From a virus: a DNA stretch of 21,407 nt. The notes beneath the pieces are model-generated. The model saw only the letters and a list, made by a program, of their open reading frames with translations, was not told the origin of the DNA and searched no databases. Shown here piece by piece: positions 14,759 through 21,407 of this stretch; within the stretch, counting starts at the first letter, position 1; every line of letters begins with the position of its first letter. The stretch is from the IMG/VR virus record IMGVR_UViG_3300031669_000273, positions 1-21,407 of that record; one strand, given 5' to 3'. Made by a program: the position numbers and the translations under genes.

Positions 14759-15739
14759 TCAGCCAGTTGTGTCGTAGATCGCGCCCAGCGCCTTCTCGTT
14801 GCCAACCTCCAGGCAGTAATCGACAAGCAACATCTTCTTGTCGCTGTCGCCGGTTTTCGCCAGTGGGATGGTCTGGAACGGACGCAGGTATGCAACCTTG
14901 ACGTACTGCGGATTGATGAAGAAGCAGTCGCCCGAGTGCGCCAGGAAAATGTCGGGGATGATCTTCACTTCGCCGAAGTCGGACTGGTAGACGTCAACCG
15001 CTGTCTGCAGCGTCTTGTCTTCCACCTGGTTAAAACGAGTGCCGGGGCCGGTGAAAGCGGAGATCAATTGCTTATTGACCGGAGACACCAGGCAGTACTC
15101 AGGAGACTCGCCGGACGAGGTGAATATCTTCTGCAGGACGCTCTTGACTTCGGCCTCCGTGATAGCTGCTGTTACTGCGGTACCAGATGTGTTGTTGTAC
15201 ACGCGAACATCCGCACCCGTGAGCGCGGCCGGGTTTGCGCCAGCCGTTGTGCCGGTCGTGAGGAACACGGTATTGGTGCCCAACCAAGCCGGCAAACCTG
15301 CCGACAAGGAAGCAGTCGAGGACGATCCTGCAGCCTTGGCCTGGTTGTAAGTAAGAATGCCTTCCATGTCGCGCTTGAGTTCCTTGGACTTCTTCAGGAG
15401 TTGATAGCCCATCTTATTGGAGTCACCAGCGGCAATGACCGCTTGCGACTTGCCGGAGATCTGGATGGTCTTGTTGGATGTTTGGACATAGTTGCCCAAA
15501 CGCGTGGTGGCGGCCAGCGAAATAGCGGCCGGATCGTCGCCTTCAATGGCGGCATTGGAGAGGTTTTGGGACGCGAGCGAGTCGGTATTCCACTCGTGAT
15601 ACCCCTGCTTGGCGGAAGTCTTCTTCGCCATGTTCAGAAGTGGGGTTTTGAACGGGTCGACGTTGTAGATCGCGTTGATCAGGTCTTCGCGGATGTTGGT
15701 CTGCGTGTAAGTCTGCAGAGTATTCGAGGGGACAGCCAT
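14759..15739 (-). CDS. Major capsid protein, SU10 / DUF5309 family
   Basis: This 326-aa protein matches the SU10-type major capsid family (DUF5309), which has an HK97-like fold and forms the icosahedral shell. The family pattern is clear: NIREDLINAIYNVDPFKTPL at residues 15-34, HEWNTDSLA at 48-56, EGDDP at 66-70, an ISGKSQAV segment at 94-101, and KELKRDMEGIL at 119-129. The length is typical. The ATG has AGGAG 8 nt upstream and lies 18 bases after the scaffold stop. A very stable terminator follows its stop, which fits the need to set capsid level apart from the downstream genes. A long open frame on the opposite strand here is a shadow. Confidence 0.92.
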   Translation of the reverse strand: MAVPSNTLQTYTQTNIREDLINAIYNVDPFKTPLLNMAKKTSAKQGYHEWNTDSLASQNLSNAAIEGDDPAAISLAATTRLGNYVQTSNKTIQISGKSQAVIAAGDSNKMGYQLLKKSKELKRDMEGILTYNQAKAAGSSSTASLSAGLPAWLGTNTVFLTTGTTAGANPAALTGADVRVYNNTSGTAVTAAITEAEVKSVLQKIFTSSGESPEYCLVSPVNKQLISAFTGPGTRFNQVEDKTLQTAVDVYQSDFGEVKIIPDIFLAHSGDCFFINPQYVKVAYLRPFQTIPLAKTGDSDKKMLLVDYCLEVGNEKALGAIYDTTG

Positions 15740-15757
15740 GATTGATGCTCCTAAAGT

Positions 15758-16807
15758 TTATGCTGCGAGTACGGAAAAGAGCGCCGCCTGTGCATCCACG
15801 TCTCGCGGATTGGCGTTGAATCGCTCGATGGCCTTCTGCTTGGATGCATTGGCCGGGTCTGTGTTTTGCCGTGTTCCCGCTTTCGCCATCTTTGGCGCTT
15901 CGCGCACGCGCTTCAGGGTTTCGGGCTGCGCTGCTTGGAGGGCCGCCTGCGACGCCGCATCATGCAAAATAGCCATGAAACGGTGGTCATACACTTGGCT
16001 TAACTCGGCATCGGTGAAACCGACTGATCTTGCATAGCTCAACATCTTTTCTTGTGCACCCTTCAGGGCGGTGGGGTCACGCCATTCCGGGTGCTTATTC
16101 AACATGACCTGCTTCTCTGACTCAAAGCGCTGCTGGAGGGCTTGCTGGTTCTGCTGGGCGATCTGTGCTTGCTGTTGATTGATCTGCCCGAGATGATTCT
16201 GAATCTGGTTCTGGCGCCCCTGGTAATCCGTGAGAAGTGCGGCGTATTGCCCCGGATTCGTGACCCGGAGTTCCTGCCAGTTGATCTGATTGAATTCGTG
16301 ATTCAATTGCTGCATGGCAAGATTGCCGAGGTTCTGTGTCTGCTCTAATTGCTGGCGAACGAGCGTCCGAGCCGCTTCCGCTTCCGCCGCGAATTGCTTC
16401 TGTGCGTTGGAAAGCTCAATGCTCTTGTTGTTGACGTGCCCTTCAAGTTGATACGATTTGAGGACTTCGGACAGCGGAACGAGTTGTTCCTTGCCGTCGA
16501 TCTTGACTGTCACCGGCAGAGACTTGACCGACTCAGGGTCAATCTTCTGTGCCCGGAGCATGTCTTCCAGGGTCGCGTATTCTTCCGGTTCCTCTTCCGG
16601 CTTAGCTTCCGGTTTTTCTTCCGGCTCCGGCGTTTCTTCCTTGGCTTCCGGCTCTTTGGCTTCCGGTTCCTTGGCCTGGACTTCCGGTTCCGGCGCAGGA
16701 TTTTCTGCCTGCGGAAGTTCTTTCGTTGGCTCGAATGCGCCGCTGTCCCAAAGACCTTGAAAATTTGTTTCTGGATCTGCTGAAACGCCCGTCTGGGTGG
16801 TTTCCAT
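15758..16807 (-). CDS. Capsid scaffolding protein
   Basis: This 349-aa, highly charged helical protein lies immediately upstream of the major capsid gene, the usual place of a scaffold. Residues 35-76 form an acidic, repetitive Pro/Glu/Lys stretch (repeats of KEPEA and EEKPEAKP). The middle is a long predicted coiled coil rich in Gln/Asn (about 110-235). The C-terminal part is basic and helical (AQPETLKRVREAPKMAKAG and beyond), as in scaffolds that bind capsid protein through their C-terminus. I chose the ATG at 16807, which has GGAG 10 nt upstream. The longer frame to 16828 would start at TTG. No protease domain is visible. Confidence 0.8.
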   Translation of the reverse strand: METTQTGVSADPETNFQGLWDSGAFEPTKELPQAENPAPEPEVQAKEPEAKEPEAKEETPEPEEKPEAKPEEEPEEYATLEDMLRAQKIDPESVKSLPVTVKIDGKEQLVPLSEVLKSYQLEGHVNNKSIELSNAQKQFAAEAEAARTLVRQQLEQTQNLGNLAMQQLNHEFNQINWQELRVTNPGQYAALLTDYQGRQNQIQNHLGQINQQQAQIAQQNQQALQQRFESEKQVMLNKHPEWRDPTALKGAQEKMLSYARSVGFTDAELSQVYDHRFMAILHDAASQAALQAAQPETLKRVREAPKMAKAGTRQNTDPANASKQKAIERFNANPRDVDAQAALFSVLAA

Positions 16808-16875
16808 TTGATGATTGCTCCATGTCAATGAGCGGGACTTCCACCCGCCCCCGGCGCATCACTGCGTTAGGATTT

Positions 16876-16894
16876 GCCCGGAAGCCGTCCGGGC
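16876..16894 (-). other. GC-rich hairpin without T-tract in the 99-bp gap
   Basis: GCCCGG (16876-16881) and CCGGGC (16889-16894) flank a 7-nt loop in the gap between the 93-aa gene and the scaffold gene. No T-run follows on the minus strand, so it is not a standard intrinsic terminator. It could be a pause or processing hairpin. I see no gene in this gap. Confidence 0.35.
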
Positions 16895-16906
16895 GCGGTT
16901 GCTCTG

Positions 16907-17188
16907 CTAACCGAACAGCTTGAACCTCTTACGCTGTTCTTCCTGTTGTGCGAGTTGGAAATCAGCCATACGTCCCGAGTCAGCAACTTGTTGTAAATAC
17001 CCCTCCAAGACTTGCCACAATTGCAGCATCATGATCAACCGCGTGTGCATGGTCTGATCGTGAATAGGGCATTTCGACATCTGGTAGTTGATGCCATCGA
17101 CGACGTGCTTTTTCGCCTCATTGAAGACGGTTGAATCCAGTACTTCTCGCGCTGAACCGCCGCGGATCACTTCTTCTTCAGCGTTCAT
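16907..17188 (-). CDS. 93-aa protein between portal and scaffold
   Basis: A helical, charged 93-aa product with a Met/Leu/Gln-rich middle (TRLIMMLQLWQVLEGYLQQV) and a basic end (QQEEQRKRFKLFG). There is no signal or membrane segment. Small helical proteins occur at this site in many podoviruses with a P22-type portal, but I cannot assign a function. The ATG overlaps the portal TGA as ATGA, so it is coupled to portal translation. A 99-bp gap with a hairpin follows before the scaffold gene. Confidence 0.7.
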   Translation of the reverse strand: MNAEEEVIRGGSAREVLDSTVFNEAKKHVVDGINYQMSKCPIHDQTMHTRLIMMLQLWQVLEGYLQQVADSGRMADFQLAQQEEQRKRFKLFG

Positions 17189-19410
17189 ATTCCCTCGTCA
17201 GGCGTAGCAGCCTGGGCTGCGCTTAGTTGTTGTCCGCTTAGGGTGGTCAGCGCGCCCAATTCCGCAACCTCGACCTTTGCCCGGTTGTTCAGTTGAGCGA
17301 TGAGGACATTAATGCTCTGCTGCATCTGCGCCATGCGCTCATCGCTCGCCATCTGCAATTGTTGGAGTTGCGCTTGCTGATGCGATTGCATGGCCTGTCG
17401 CTGCGCCTCCAGTTGCTGAGCCTGGGTATTCTGTTGAGCCTGTGCTTGCTGTTGGATCTGCGCTAATTGAGCATCCCGAGCGTCGGCCTGGGCATCCATC
17501 TGCGCTTTCATCTGAGCCGTTTGTTGCGCAATTTGCCCCTGAATGTGGATTTTCATGATGTCCGGATTCATCTGCGACATCTGCTGTTTCTGTTGCTGCG
17601 CCTGGTGATATTCCGGAGAATCTGGGTCCATAAAGAACATCTGTGGATTTTCATATCCGAGCAAATGGACACCTTGCTTCGACGTTTCGTATGCCTCTTT
17701 AGGGCCAACGATCCCAAACGGCGCGGCCTTTTCCTGCAGGCTCATCAGCATGGCGAGGTTGCCGCGGGCCTCTTCACGATTGCCAGAACCAAGCCCGACA
17801 TTGATCGAGACTTTCGTGCGACTCTTCCACTCGGCCGGATTCACATCGACCCATTTGCCGGTGATATTCACGGTCATGGGTTTGTCTTGATGGTGCAGAA
17901 GACAAGTATGGATCTTTTGAAACAGGTCTTTGACGCCCTCAGCTAGTAATCTGGCAACAAGCTCAACCTTGAGGGCCGCAGCAGACATTGCTGCCAACTG
18001 TCCGCCTTTCGTGACATCCTGCAAAGCATCCGAATCGACGCCCATCGTGTCTTTTCCGATCCCCGTACGCATCTCGCGCATGGAGTCGACATAGTCCATT
18101 GCAGGGATGATCTGCTGCATCATGTTCGACTGAGCACCCATCGGCAGAATGTTTTCACCGGGTGGCCCGTCAACACGGATGACGCCACCCGGGCGAGTTG
18201 TGAGTAAGTCGTCGATATTGACGTTGCGGTAGTTGATGGCTGTGCGTTCGTTATTCGTCGCGTAGAGATTGTCTAGGCCATTTCGAAAGAGCGTTGTCTT
18301 GATGACCTGAAGATCGTTCAGCAGGTCATAGTAGGAGATGCCCACATGGCGATGAGGCATCCTGATCGGAGAGCAGTACACGATCGGGATCTCGTCGCAC
18401 TCTTCATTTTCCAACAGGCTGTCGCCACCGATCATGAGCCGGCGAAGCTCTGAAATACCGTCTCCGTCGAAATCAACACGCAGATAGACCTCGCGCAGAT
18501 CAACCTCCTGGCTGGCCTTGTCGGTTGGGTTATCTTCCCCGAGTTGATCGGTGACTTCATCGCGTGCCAGCGAGACTAAGTTCAGCCAATCCGGAGATCC
18601 TTGTGAAATGCTTTCGATCTTGTCCGCATCGAAGCCCATCTCCTTCAGGGTTGAGCGCGTCACCTTGGTTTTATGCTCGGCAAACGGGATACCGTCAAAC
18701 CCGTCGCGCGCCTTCGGGCTGATAAGAATCTCTTCGGGAGGGATACACTCTACCTTGACTTGCCCGACCATCGCGGTTCTGCGGATCCGCAAATCGAAGA
18801 CAGTCACGGGAACGAGACCCATCGGCGTCTGGACATGGACAACAGACTCTGACTGGCCGAGAACTTCCACTTCGTCGTCGTTCTGCATCAACTGCGTCAC
18901 TTCTGGCTCCGTCAGCCCCGTGTAGGACTCGACGGAGGTTTTACGTTCTTCGTCCCAATAGACCTTGGCATAGCCATTCCGCAAAAGCAGCGAATCCTTG
19001 AACATGTCGTGAAGGATGAAAAATCCTTCATTCATTTTCATGAAGACGTGGTTGACGACATCCGTTTCAACCTCGGCCTGTTCCTCGTCCTTCTCGTTTT
19101 CTGGGTCGAACTGGCACGCTTTCTGGGTGGCAGCGAACATCCGCATCAATTGCGGCATCACCCACTCGATGGTATCTCTCAGTTCAGGGATCACAACCTG
19201 CGACCGGTCCGCGACCTCGTTACCCATCGGGCGAGCGAAATAGGAATTCAGGGCATTGTAACGATCGACCTCAAGCGTCGACATCTGCTGCCCAGCGGGC
19301 GAGATATTCCCGCCAACAGTGGCCCCCGCGGACACACTTGCGCCAAGTGCCGTCTTCTCATACTGGCCGACGAGCGCAAGCAGCTCGTTATCGGTCATTC
19401 CCCTAGCCAT
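17185..19410 (-). CDS. Portal protein, P22-type
   Basis: This 741-aa protein should form the ring at one vertex through which DNA is packaged and ejected. The N-terminal two thirds follow the P22-type portal pattern, with NSYFARPMGNEVADRSQVVI at residues 55-74 and the downstream WVMPQLMRMFAATQ. The C-terminal part, from about 615 to 715, is a long Gln/Ala/Met-rich coiled coil, comparable in kind to the helical barrel that extends into the head in P22. The frame starts at 19410 with weak ribosome binding but an 8-bp overlap with the small upstream gene. The ATG at 19398, four codons in, is an alternative. It follows the large terminase and precedes scaffold and capsid, the standard packaging-head order. 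Confidence 0.85.
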   Translation of the reverse strand: MARGMTDNELLALVGQYEKTALGASVSAGATVGGNISPAGQQMSTLEVDRYNALNSYFARPMGNEVADRSQVVIPELRDTIEWVMPQLMRMFAATQKACQFDPENEKDEEQAEVETDVVNHVFMKMNEGFFILHDMFKDSLLLRNGYAKVYWDEERKTSVESYTGLTEPEVTQLMQNDDEVEVLGQSESVVHVQTPMGLVPVTVFDLRIRRTAMVGQVKVECIPPEEILISPKARDGFDGIPFAEHKTKVTRSTLKEMGFDADKIESISQGSPDWLNLVSLARDEVTDQLGEDNPTDKASQEVDLREVYLRVDFDGDGISELRRLMIGGDSLLENEECDEIPIVYCSPIRMPHRHVGISYYDLLNDLQVIKTTLFRNGLDNLYATNNERTAINYRNVNIDDLLTTRPGGVIRVDGPPGENILPMGAQSNMMQQIIPAMDYVDSMREMRTGIGKDTMGVDSDALQDVTKGGQLAAMSAAALKVELVARLLAEGVKDLFQKIHTCLLHHQDKPMTVNITGKWVDVNPAEWKSRTKVSINVGLGSGNREEARGNLAMLMSLQEKAAPFGIVGPKEAYETSKQGVHLLGYENPQMFFMDPDSPEYHQAQQQKQQMSQMNPDIMKIHIQGQIAQQTAQMKAQMDAQADARDAQLAQIQQQAQAQQNTQAQQLEAQRQAMQSHQQAQLQQLQMASDERMAQMQQSINVLIAQLNNRAKVEVAELGALTTLSGQQLSAAQAATPDEGI

Positions 19411-19549
19411 GCGGCTTCGGCCCTGGCTTGCGCGCAGCGATCCATTCCAGGATCCGCGCCATCTCTTCGATCAATGCGGCTGTCTGGGCTTCGAGAGATG
19501 CAATGCGTCGCCGTAGGATCTCTATCTCGGCTTCTTGTGCCATGCTCAT
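19403..19549 (-). CDS. 48-aa coiled-coil peptide between terminase and portal
   Basis: The ATG at 19549 shares one base with the TAA of the large terminase gene (TAATG), and the frame runs to a TAG at 19405-19403 that overlaps the portal start by 8 bases. The product is a single amphipathic helix (EAEIEILRRRIASLEAQTAA) with Leu/Ile at heptad spacing, then a basic Pro-rich tail (ARKPGPKPHG). An ATG two codons later is also possible. It exactly fills the otherwise empty gap, and its coupled junctions at both ends argue that it is real. Its function is unknown. A small terminase- or portal-associated helper is one possibility. Confidence 0.6.
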   Translation of the reverse strand: MSMAQEAEIEILRRRIASLEAQTAALIEEMARILEWIAARKPGPKPHG

Positions 19550-20826
19550 TAGACGATTCCTAGTTTTGGGTACTTAATGTCTTTGCCCCATGTCTGCTCG
19601 TTCCGTAGCAGTTCAGAGCAAATGGCGAGGTATCGAAACGAATCTGCACCGTGCGAATACTCATCATGCACGGGCGTCCCCGGCTCACCAGTCACGCGAT
19701 TGACGTTTCTGCGATAACGCTTCAGACACTCGATAAGGCGTTCGGCCTTTGCGGCATCAAAGTAAATCTGCGGGAACATCTCACGCGCGCGCTTAATGCC
19801 TTGCTCTACAGAGACATCCGGAACTCGTTGAACTGTGCAGCCTAGAGCTTTCAGGACTTCCTCATCGCTCTTGCCAGTCTGGTGCCGCTTGGCAAAACCG
19901 TCATGAGGCAGGAAATGCGTTCCCCACTGGATTGGTGATCCGAAGTCTAGCGCTTTAATCTCTGACATGTAGTCAGCAAGTGTTCTGCGCGAATCCTCAA
20001 TGTAATGAATAACCCTCATCTCAGAGGCGGCTTTCTGCGCCATGATGATCGACATGGAATCGTTAAAACCTAGATCCCAAATGCAATGCGTCTTAAGGAG
20101 GGGATCATGCGGAACAGTTCTAACCCGCCCTTTCTCGACCGCTGCCTGGATCTCGTCAAAGTAAATCGCGCCTTCGACCGCAGGAAGGCATTTGCCGCCC
20201 CAGGTGTGCTCATATTCAGCCCGTGGCATCGTCTCTTCAGCGTGGATCCGTTCGGCCTCTAGGACCGCGGGAAACCAAGGGTTGTCGTGGTAATTGACAT
20301 GGGCGGTCACACAATCCGGCGGCGGTTTTTTCACAAACCGCTTGTATGTCTCGTCCGTCTCAAGTTCTGGATTGAAACTGACCCATATCTCAGACTGCTC
20401 TTTTCTGATAGTGGGAATCAGAATGTCCCAAGAGCGTTTCGAGACGGTCTGTCCTTCTTCAACCCAAACAATATCAACACCCTCGAACGACTTGAGGGAT
20501 TCAATCGTCTGATCAGCCAGGCCAGAGAAGAAAAAGGCAGAGCCGTTCTTACCTTTGATCGTGGATTGCTGAATCTCGTAGAACGACCCCAGGCCGATGG
20601 CCCCCACCTGGTCACTCAGTAATTGATGCACCGACTGCTGAATTGACTTCTGCGTTTCCCGAGTACAAAGAACACGCATGGGCTTGGCTGCAGCGAGGAC
20701 TAACAGAGCCCGAGCGAATCCCCATGACTTGCCCGAGCCTCTGCCGCCATACGCGCATTTGTAGCGCGACGGCTGAAACAGGAACTTGAGCTTTGCCGGG
20801 AAATCAACGTCACTTGAATTTGACAT
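19549..20826 (-). CDS. terL: Terminase large subunit
   Basis: This 425-aa protein is the DNA-packaging motor and headful or end-cutting nuclease. The ATPase part has Walker A GGRGSGKS at residues 27-34 and Walker B VDIVWVEEGQ at 117-126 with the acidic pair at 123-124, followed by a coupling-type SFNPE at 150-154. The nuclease part has candidate metal ligands Asp251 (IWDLGFND), Asp309 (LPHDG) and Asp395 (GADSFRY). This is the PBSX-like terminase class, and the length is typical. The start overlaps the small-subunit gene by 17 bp and has no clear ribosome binding site, so it is probably coupled to it. Confidence 0.95.
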   Translation of the reverse strand: MSNSSDVDFPAKLKFLFQPSRYKCAYGGRGSGKSWGFARALLVLAAAKPMRVLCTRETQKSIQQSVHQLLSDQVGAIGLGSFYEIQQSTIKGKNGSAFFFSGLADQTIESLKSFEGVDIVWVEEGQTVSKRSWDILIPTIRKEQSEIWVSFNPELETDETYKRFVKKPPPDCVTAHVNYHDNPWFPAVLEAERIHAEETMPRAEYEHTWGGKCLPAVEGAIYFDEIQAAVEKGRVRTVPHDPLLKTHCIWDLGFNDSMSIIMAQKAASEMRVIHYIEDSRRTLADYMSEIKALDFGSPIQWGTHFLPHDGFAKRHQTGKSDEEVLKALGCTVQRVPDVSVEQGIKRAREMFPQIYFDAAKAERLIECLKRYRRNVNRVTGEPGTPVHDEYSHGADSFRYLAICSELLRNEQTWGKDIKYPKLGIV

Positions 20827-21052
20827 TCAGGGACAGCTGAACCGGGTTGTCAGGATCGCCCGTTAAAGCCACGGAGTTCAGGTCAGGAACAGACTTCCGC
20901 AGCAAAATCTCTATTGCTTTCAAACGACTAGAGGTGATTTCATCCGCTGACTTACCAAGCGCATGATTTTGCAACACGTTTATAAGCTGACTGGCCTGGA
21001 TCTTGGCCCTAATTTCCTCCGTGTGTTTCGGTCGTATAGTTCGTGCTGCCAT
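20810..21052 (-). CDS. terS: Terminase small subunit
   Basis: This 80-aa protein recognises the packaging site and recruits the large subunit. It is basic at the N-terminus (ARTIRPKHTEEIRAKIQ), then helical (LINVLQNHALG, SRLKAIEILLRKSVPDL) and ends with a beta-prone tail (NPVQLSLNVKFK) that overlaps the large-subunit start by 17 bp. The long central helix fits the oligomerisation core of small terminases. The open frame extends to 21127, but that would run through a terminator hairpin. The ATG at 21052 has AAGGG 11 nt upstream. The identification rests mainly on position and helix pattern, because small terminases are poorly conserved. Confidence 0.75.
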   Translation of the reverse strand: MAARTIRPKHTEEIRAKIQASQLINVLQNHALGKSADEITSSRLKAIEILLRKSVPDLNSVALTGDPDNPVQLSLNVKFK

Positions 21053-21110
21053 GATTGCAACGCCCTTAGGTAGTTGCGCGGTATTGCGCGTTATTCCAGT
21101 TCTGGGATGT

Positions 21111-21146
21111 AAAAAAGCCCGCGGCACGGTCGTCGTGCTGGCGGGC
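21111..21146 (-). terminator. Leader terminator or attenuator before the terminase genes
   Basis: Minus strand: GCCCGC, 2 nt, GCACG, 5-nt loop, CGTGC, 1 nt, GCGGGC, then six T (21116-21111). It lies between the divergent control region and the first late gene, so late transcription must pass through it. No convincing minus-strand promoter was found between the hairpin and the small terminase. Confidence 0.8.
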
Positions 21147-21174
21147 GAACTAGCGGTGGCTAGAGGAGATTCTT

Positions 21175-21188
21175 TTGATCTAGATCAA
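21175..21188. promoter_or_regulatory. FNR/CRP-family-type palindrome
   Basis: TTGATCTAGATCAA is a perfect 14-bp palindrome and an exact match to the FNR/Anr consensus TTGAT-N4-ATCAA. Its centre (21181.5) lies about 61 bases before the start point expected from the plus-strand promoter at 21208-21236, the classic class I activator position. A further GATCAA half-site lies at 21195-21200. A phage repressor operator is the main alternative. Confidence 0.6.
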
Positions 21189-21207
21189 GAAAATGATCAA
21201 ATAGCGC

Positions 21208-21236
21208 TTGACGTGACACGCAAAGCGTGCTTTAAT
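21208..21236 (+). promoter_or_regulatory. Near-consensus sigma-70 promoter for the divergent gene
   Basis: TTGACG (-35, 21208-21213), an exact 17-bp spacer, and TTTAAT (-10, 21231-21236), each five of six to consensus. The start point would be near 21243, about 50 bases before the ATG at 21293. Confidence 0.8.
21217..21229. promoter_or_regulatory. Inverted repeat inside the promoter spacer (operator candidate)
   Basis: CACGC-AAA-GCGTG is a perfect 5-bp inverted repeat with a 3-bp centre, placed entirely between the -35 and -10. A dimeric repressor bound here would block the promoter. The regulator is not in the window. Confidence 0.5.
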
Positions 21237-21292
21237 ACAGCCATGGATTCAACGAATCCGCCGCGCCTCGGGAGCAGGGGTAGGAGATTAAA

Positions 21293-21407
21293 ATGACCAA
21301 ATACGAAATCACCCGCACCGACATCAACAAGATTGTCGTCAAGCCCTACGAATTCCGCGACGAGCAGGCCGCTCTCGGCGAGTACATGTCCTGCCTGATG
21401 ATCGCTG
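21293..21407 (+). CDS. Start of a divergent plus-strand gene (partial, unknown)
   Basis: The ATG at 21293 has TAGGAG 6 nt upstream and an excellent promoter about 60 bases before it. The 38 visible codons read MTKYEITRTDINKIVVKPYE and then a helix-like FRDEQAALGEYMSCLMIA before the window ends. I do not recognise the family. It is transcribed away from the late operon, as expected for an early or regulatory phage gene, or for a host gene at a prophage border. The FNR-like site and the spacer repeat upstream suggest regulated expression. Confidence 0.7.
   Translation, partial: MTKYEITRTDINKIVVKPYEFRDEQAALGEYMSCLMIA

Noticed and set aside
14402-15745. 447-codon open frame on the plus strand, antisense to the capsid gene
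   Set aside because: It mirrors the capsid and decoration genes, crosses the terminator, has an Arg/Val/Gly-rich composition with no recognisable fold, and lacks a ribosome binding site. It is a shadow of codon bias.
16876-16894. Hairpin in the gap before the scaffold gene as a sixth terminator
   Set aside because: No T-tract follows on the minus strand, so it is listed only as a hairpin.
1-21407. CRISPR arrays, tRNA genes, integrase and attachment sites
   Set aside because: No regularly spaced repeats, cloverleaf-like sequence or recombinase gene could be seen on either strand.

Overview
The window is the late (virion assembly and lysis) region of a tailed bacteriophage or prophage. It is about 57% GC by eye. 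The gene set suggests a short-tailed (podovirus-type) phage of a betaproteobacterium, most likely Burkholderia or a relative. The evidence is an SU10-type major capsid protein, a large portal with a long Gln-rich C-terminal coiled coil, a propeller-like tail hub candidate, three large ejection-protein candidates, and no tape measure, sheath or tail-tube gene. The host guess rests on general resemblance to Burkholderia/Bordetella podoviruses and was not tested by any search.

Nearly all genes lie on the minus strand and are read from right to left. In that order they are: small terminase (21052-20810), large terminase (20826-19549), a 48-aa coiled-coil peptide (19549-19403), portal (19410-17185), a 93-aa protein (17188-16907), scaffold (16807-15758) and major capsid (15739-14759). 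Next come a decoration-type protein (14698-14411), a 93-aa protein (14409-14128), the head-tail adaptor (14128-13490), a tail-fibre-type protein (13486-12842), a glycine-rich adhesin candidate (12845-11736) and a 119-aa protein (11736-11377). Then follow the tail-hub candidate (11316-9763), an 89-aa protein (9763-9494), a cupin-SET fusion (9497-8499), an Asn/Gln-rich protein (8502-7093), an ejection protein with an embedded wall-degrading domain (7082-5142) and a membrane-active ejection protein (5142-3148). The lysis end has a holin candidate, a GH108-type endolysin, a 72-aa protein, an HNH-like protein, a membrane/lipobox protein, an amber-interrupted spanin-like gene and a DUF1353 protein. 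Most junctions are ATGA, TGATG or TAATG overlaps, which implies translational coupling.

Five intrinsic terminators point in the direction of late transcription: one in the leader before the small terminase and four at the few real gaps. This suggests that late expression depends on antitermination, or is graded by leaky termination. At the right edge a divergent plus-strand gene begins. It is preceded by a near-consensus sigma-70 promoter, an inverted repeat between the -35 and -10, and a perfect FNR/CRP-family palindrome (TTGAT-N4-ATCAA) centred near -61. A previously hidden 41-aa plus-strand membrane peptide with a strong ribosome binding site sits head-on against the late operon at 3075-3200.

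The points most worth a second look are the cupin-SET fusion, the in-frame amber codon in the lysis cassette, the opposing 41-aa gene, the terminator pattern and the FNR-like promoter. I saw no tRNA, CRISPR array, insertion sequence, attachment site or integrase.
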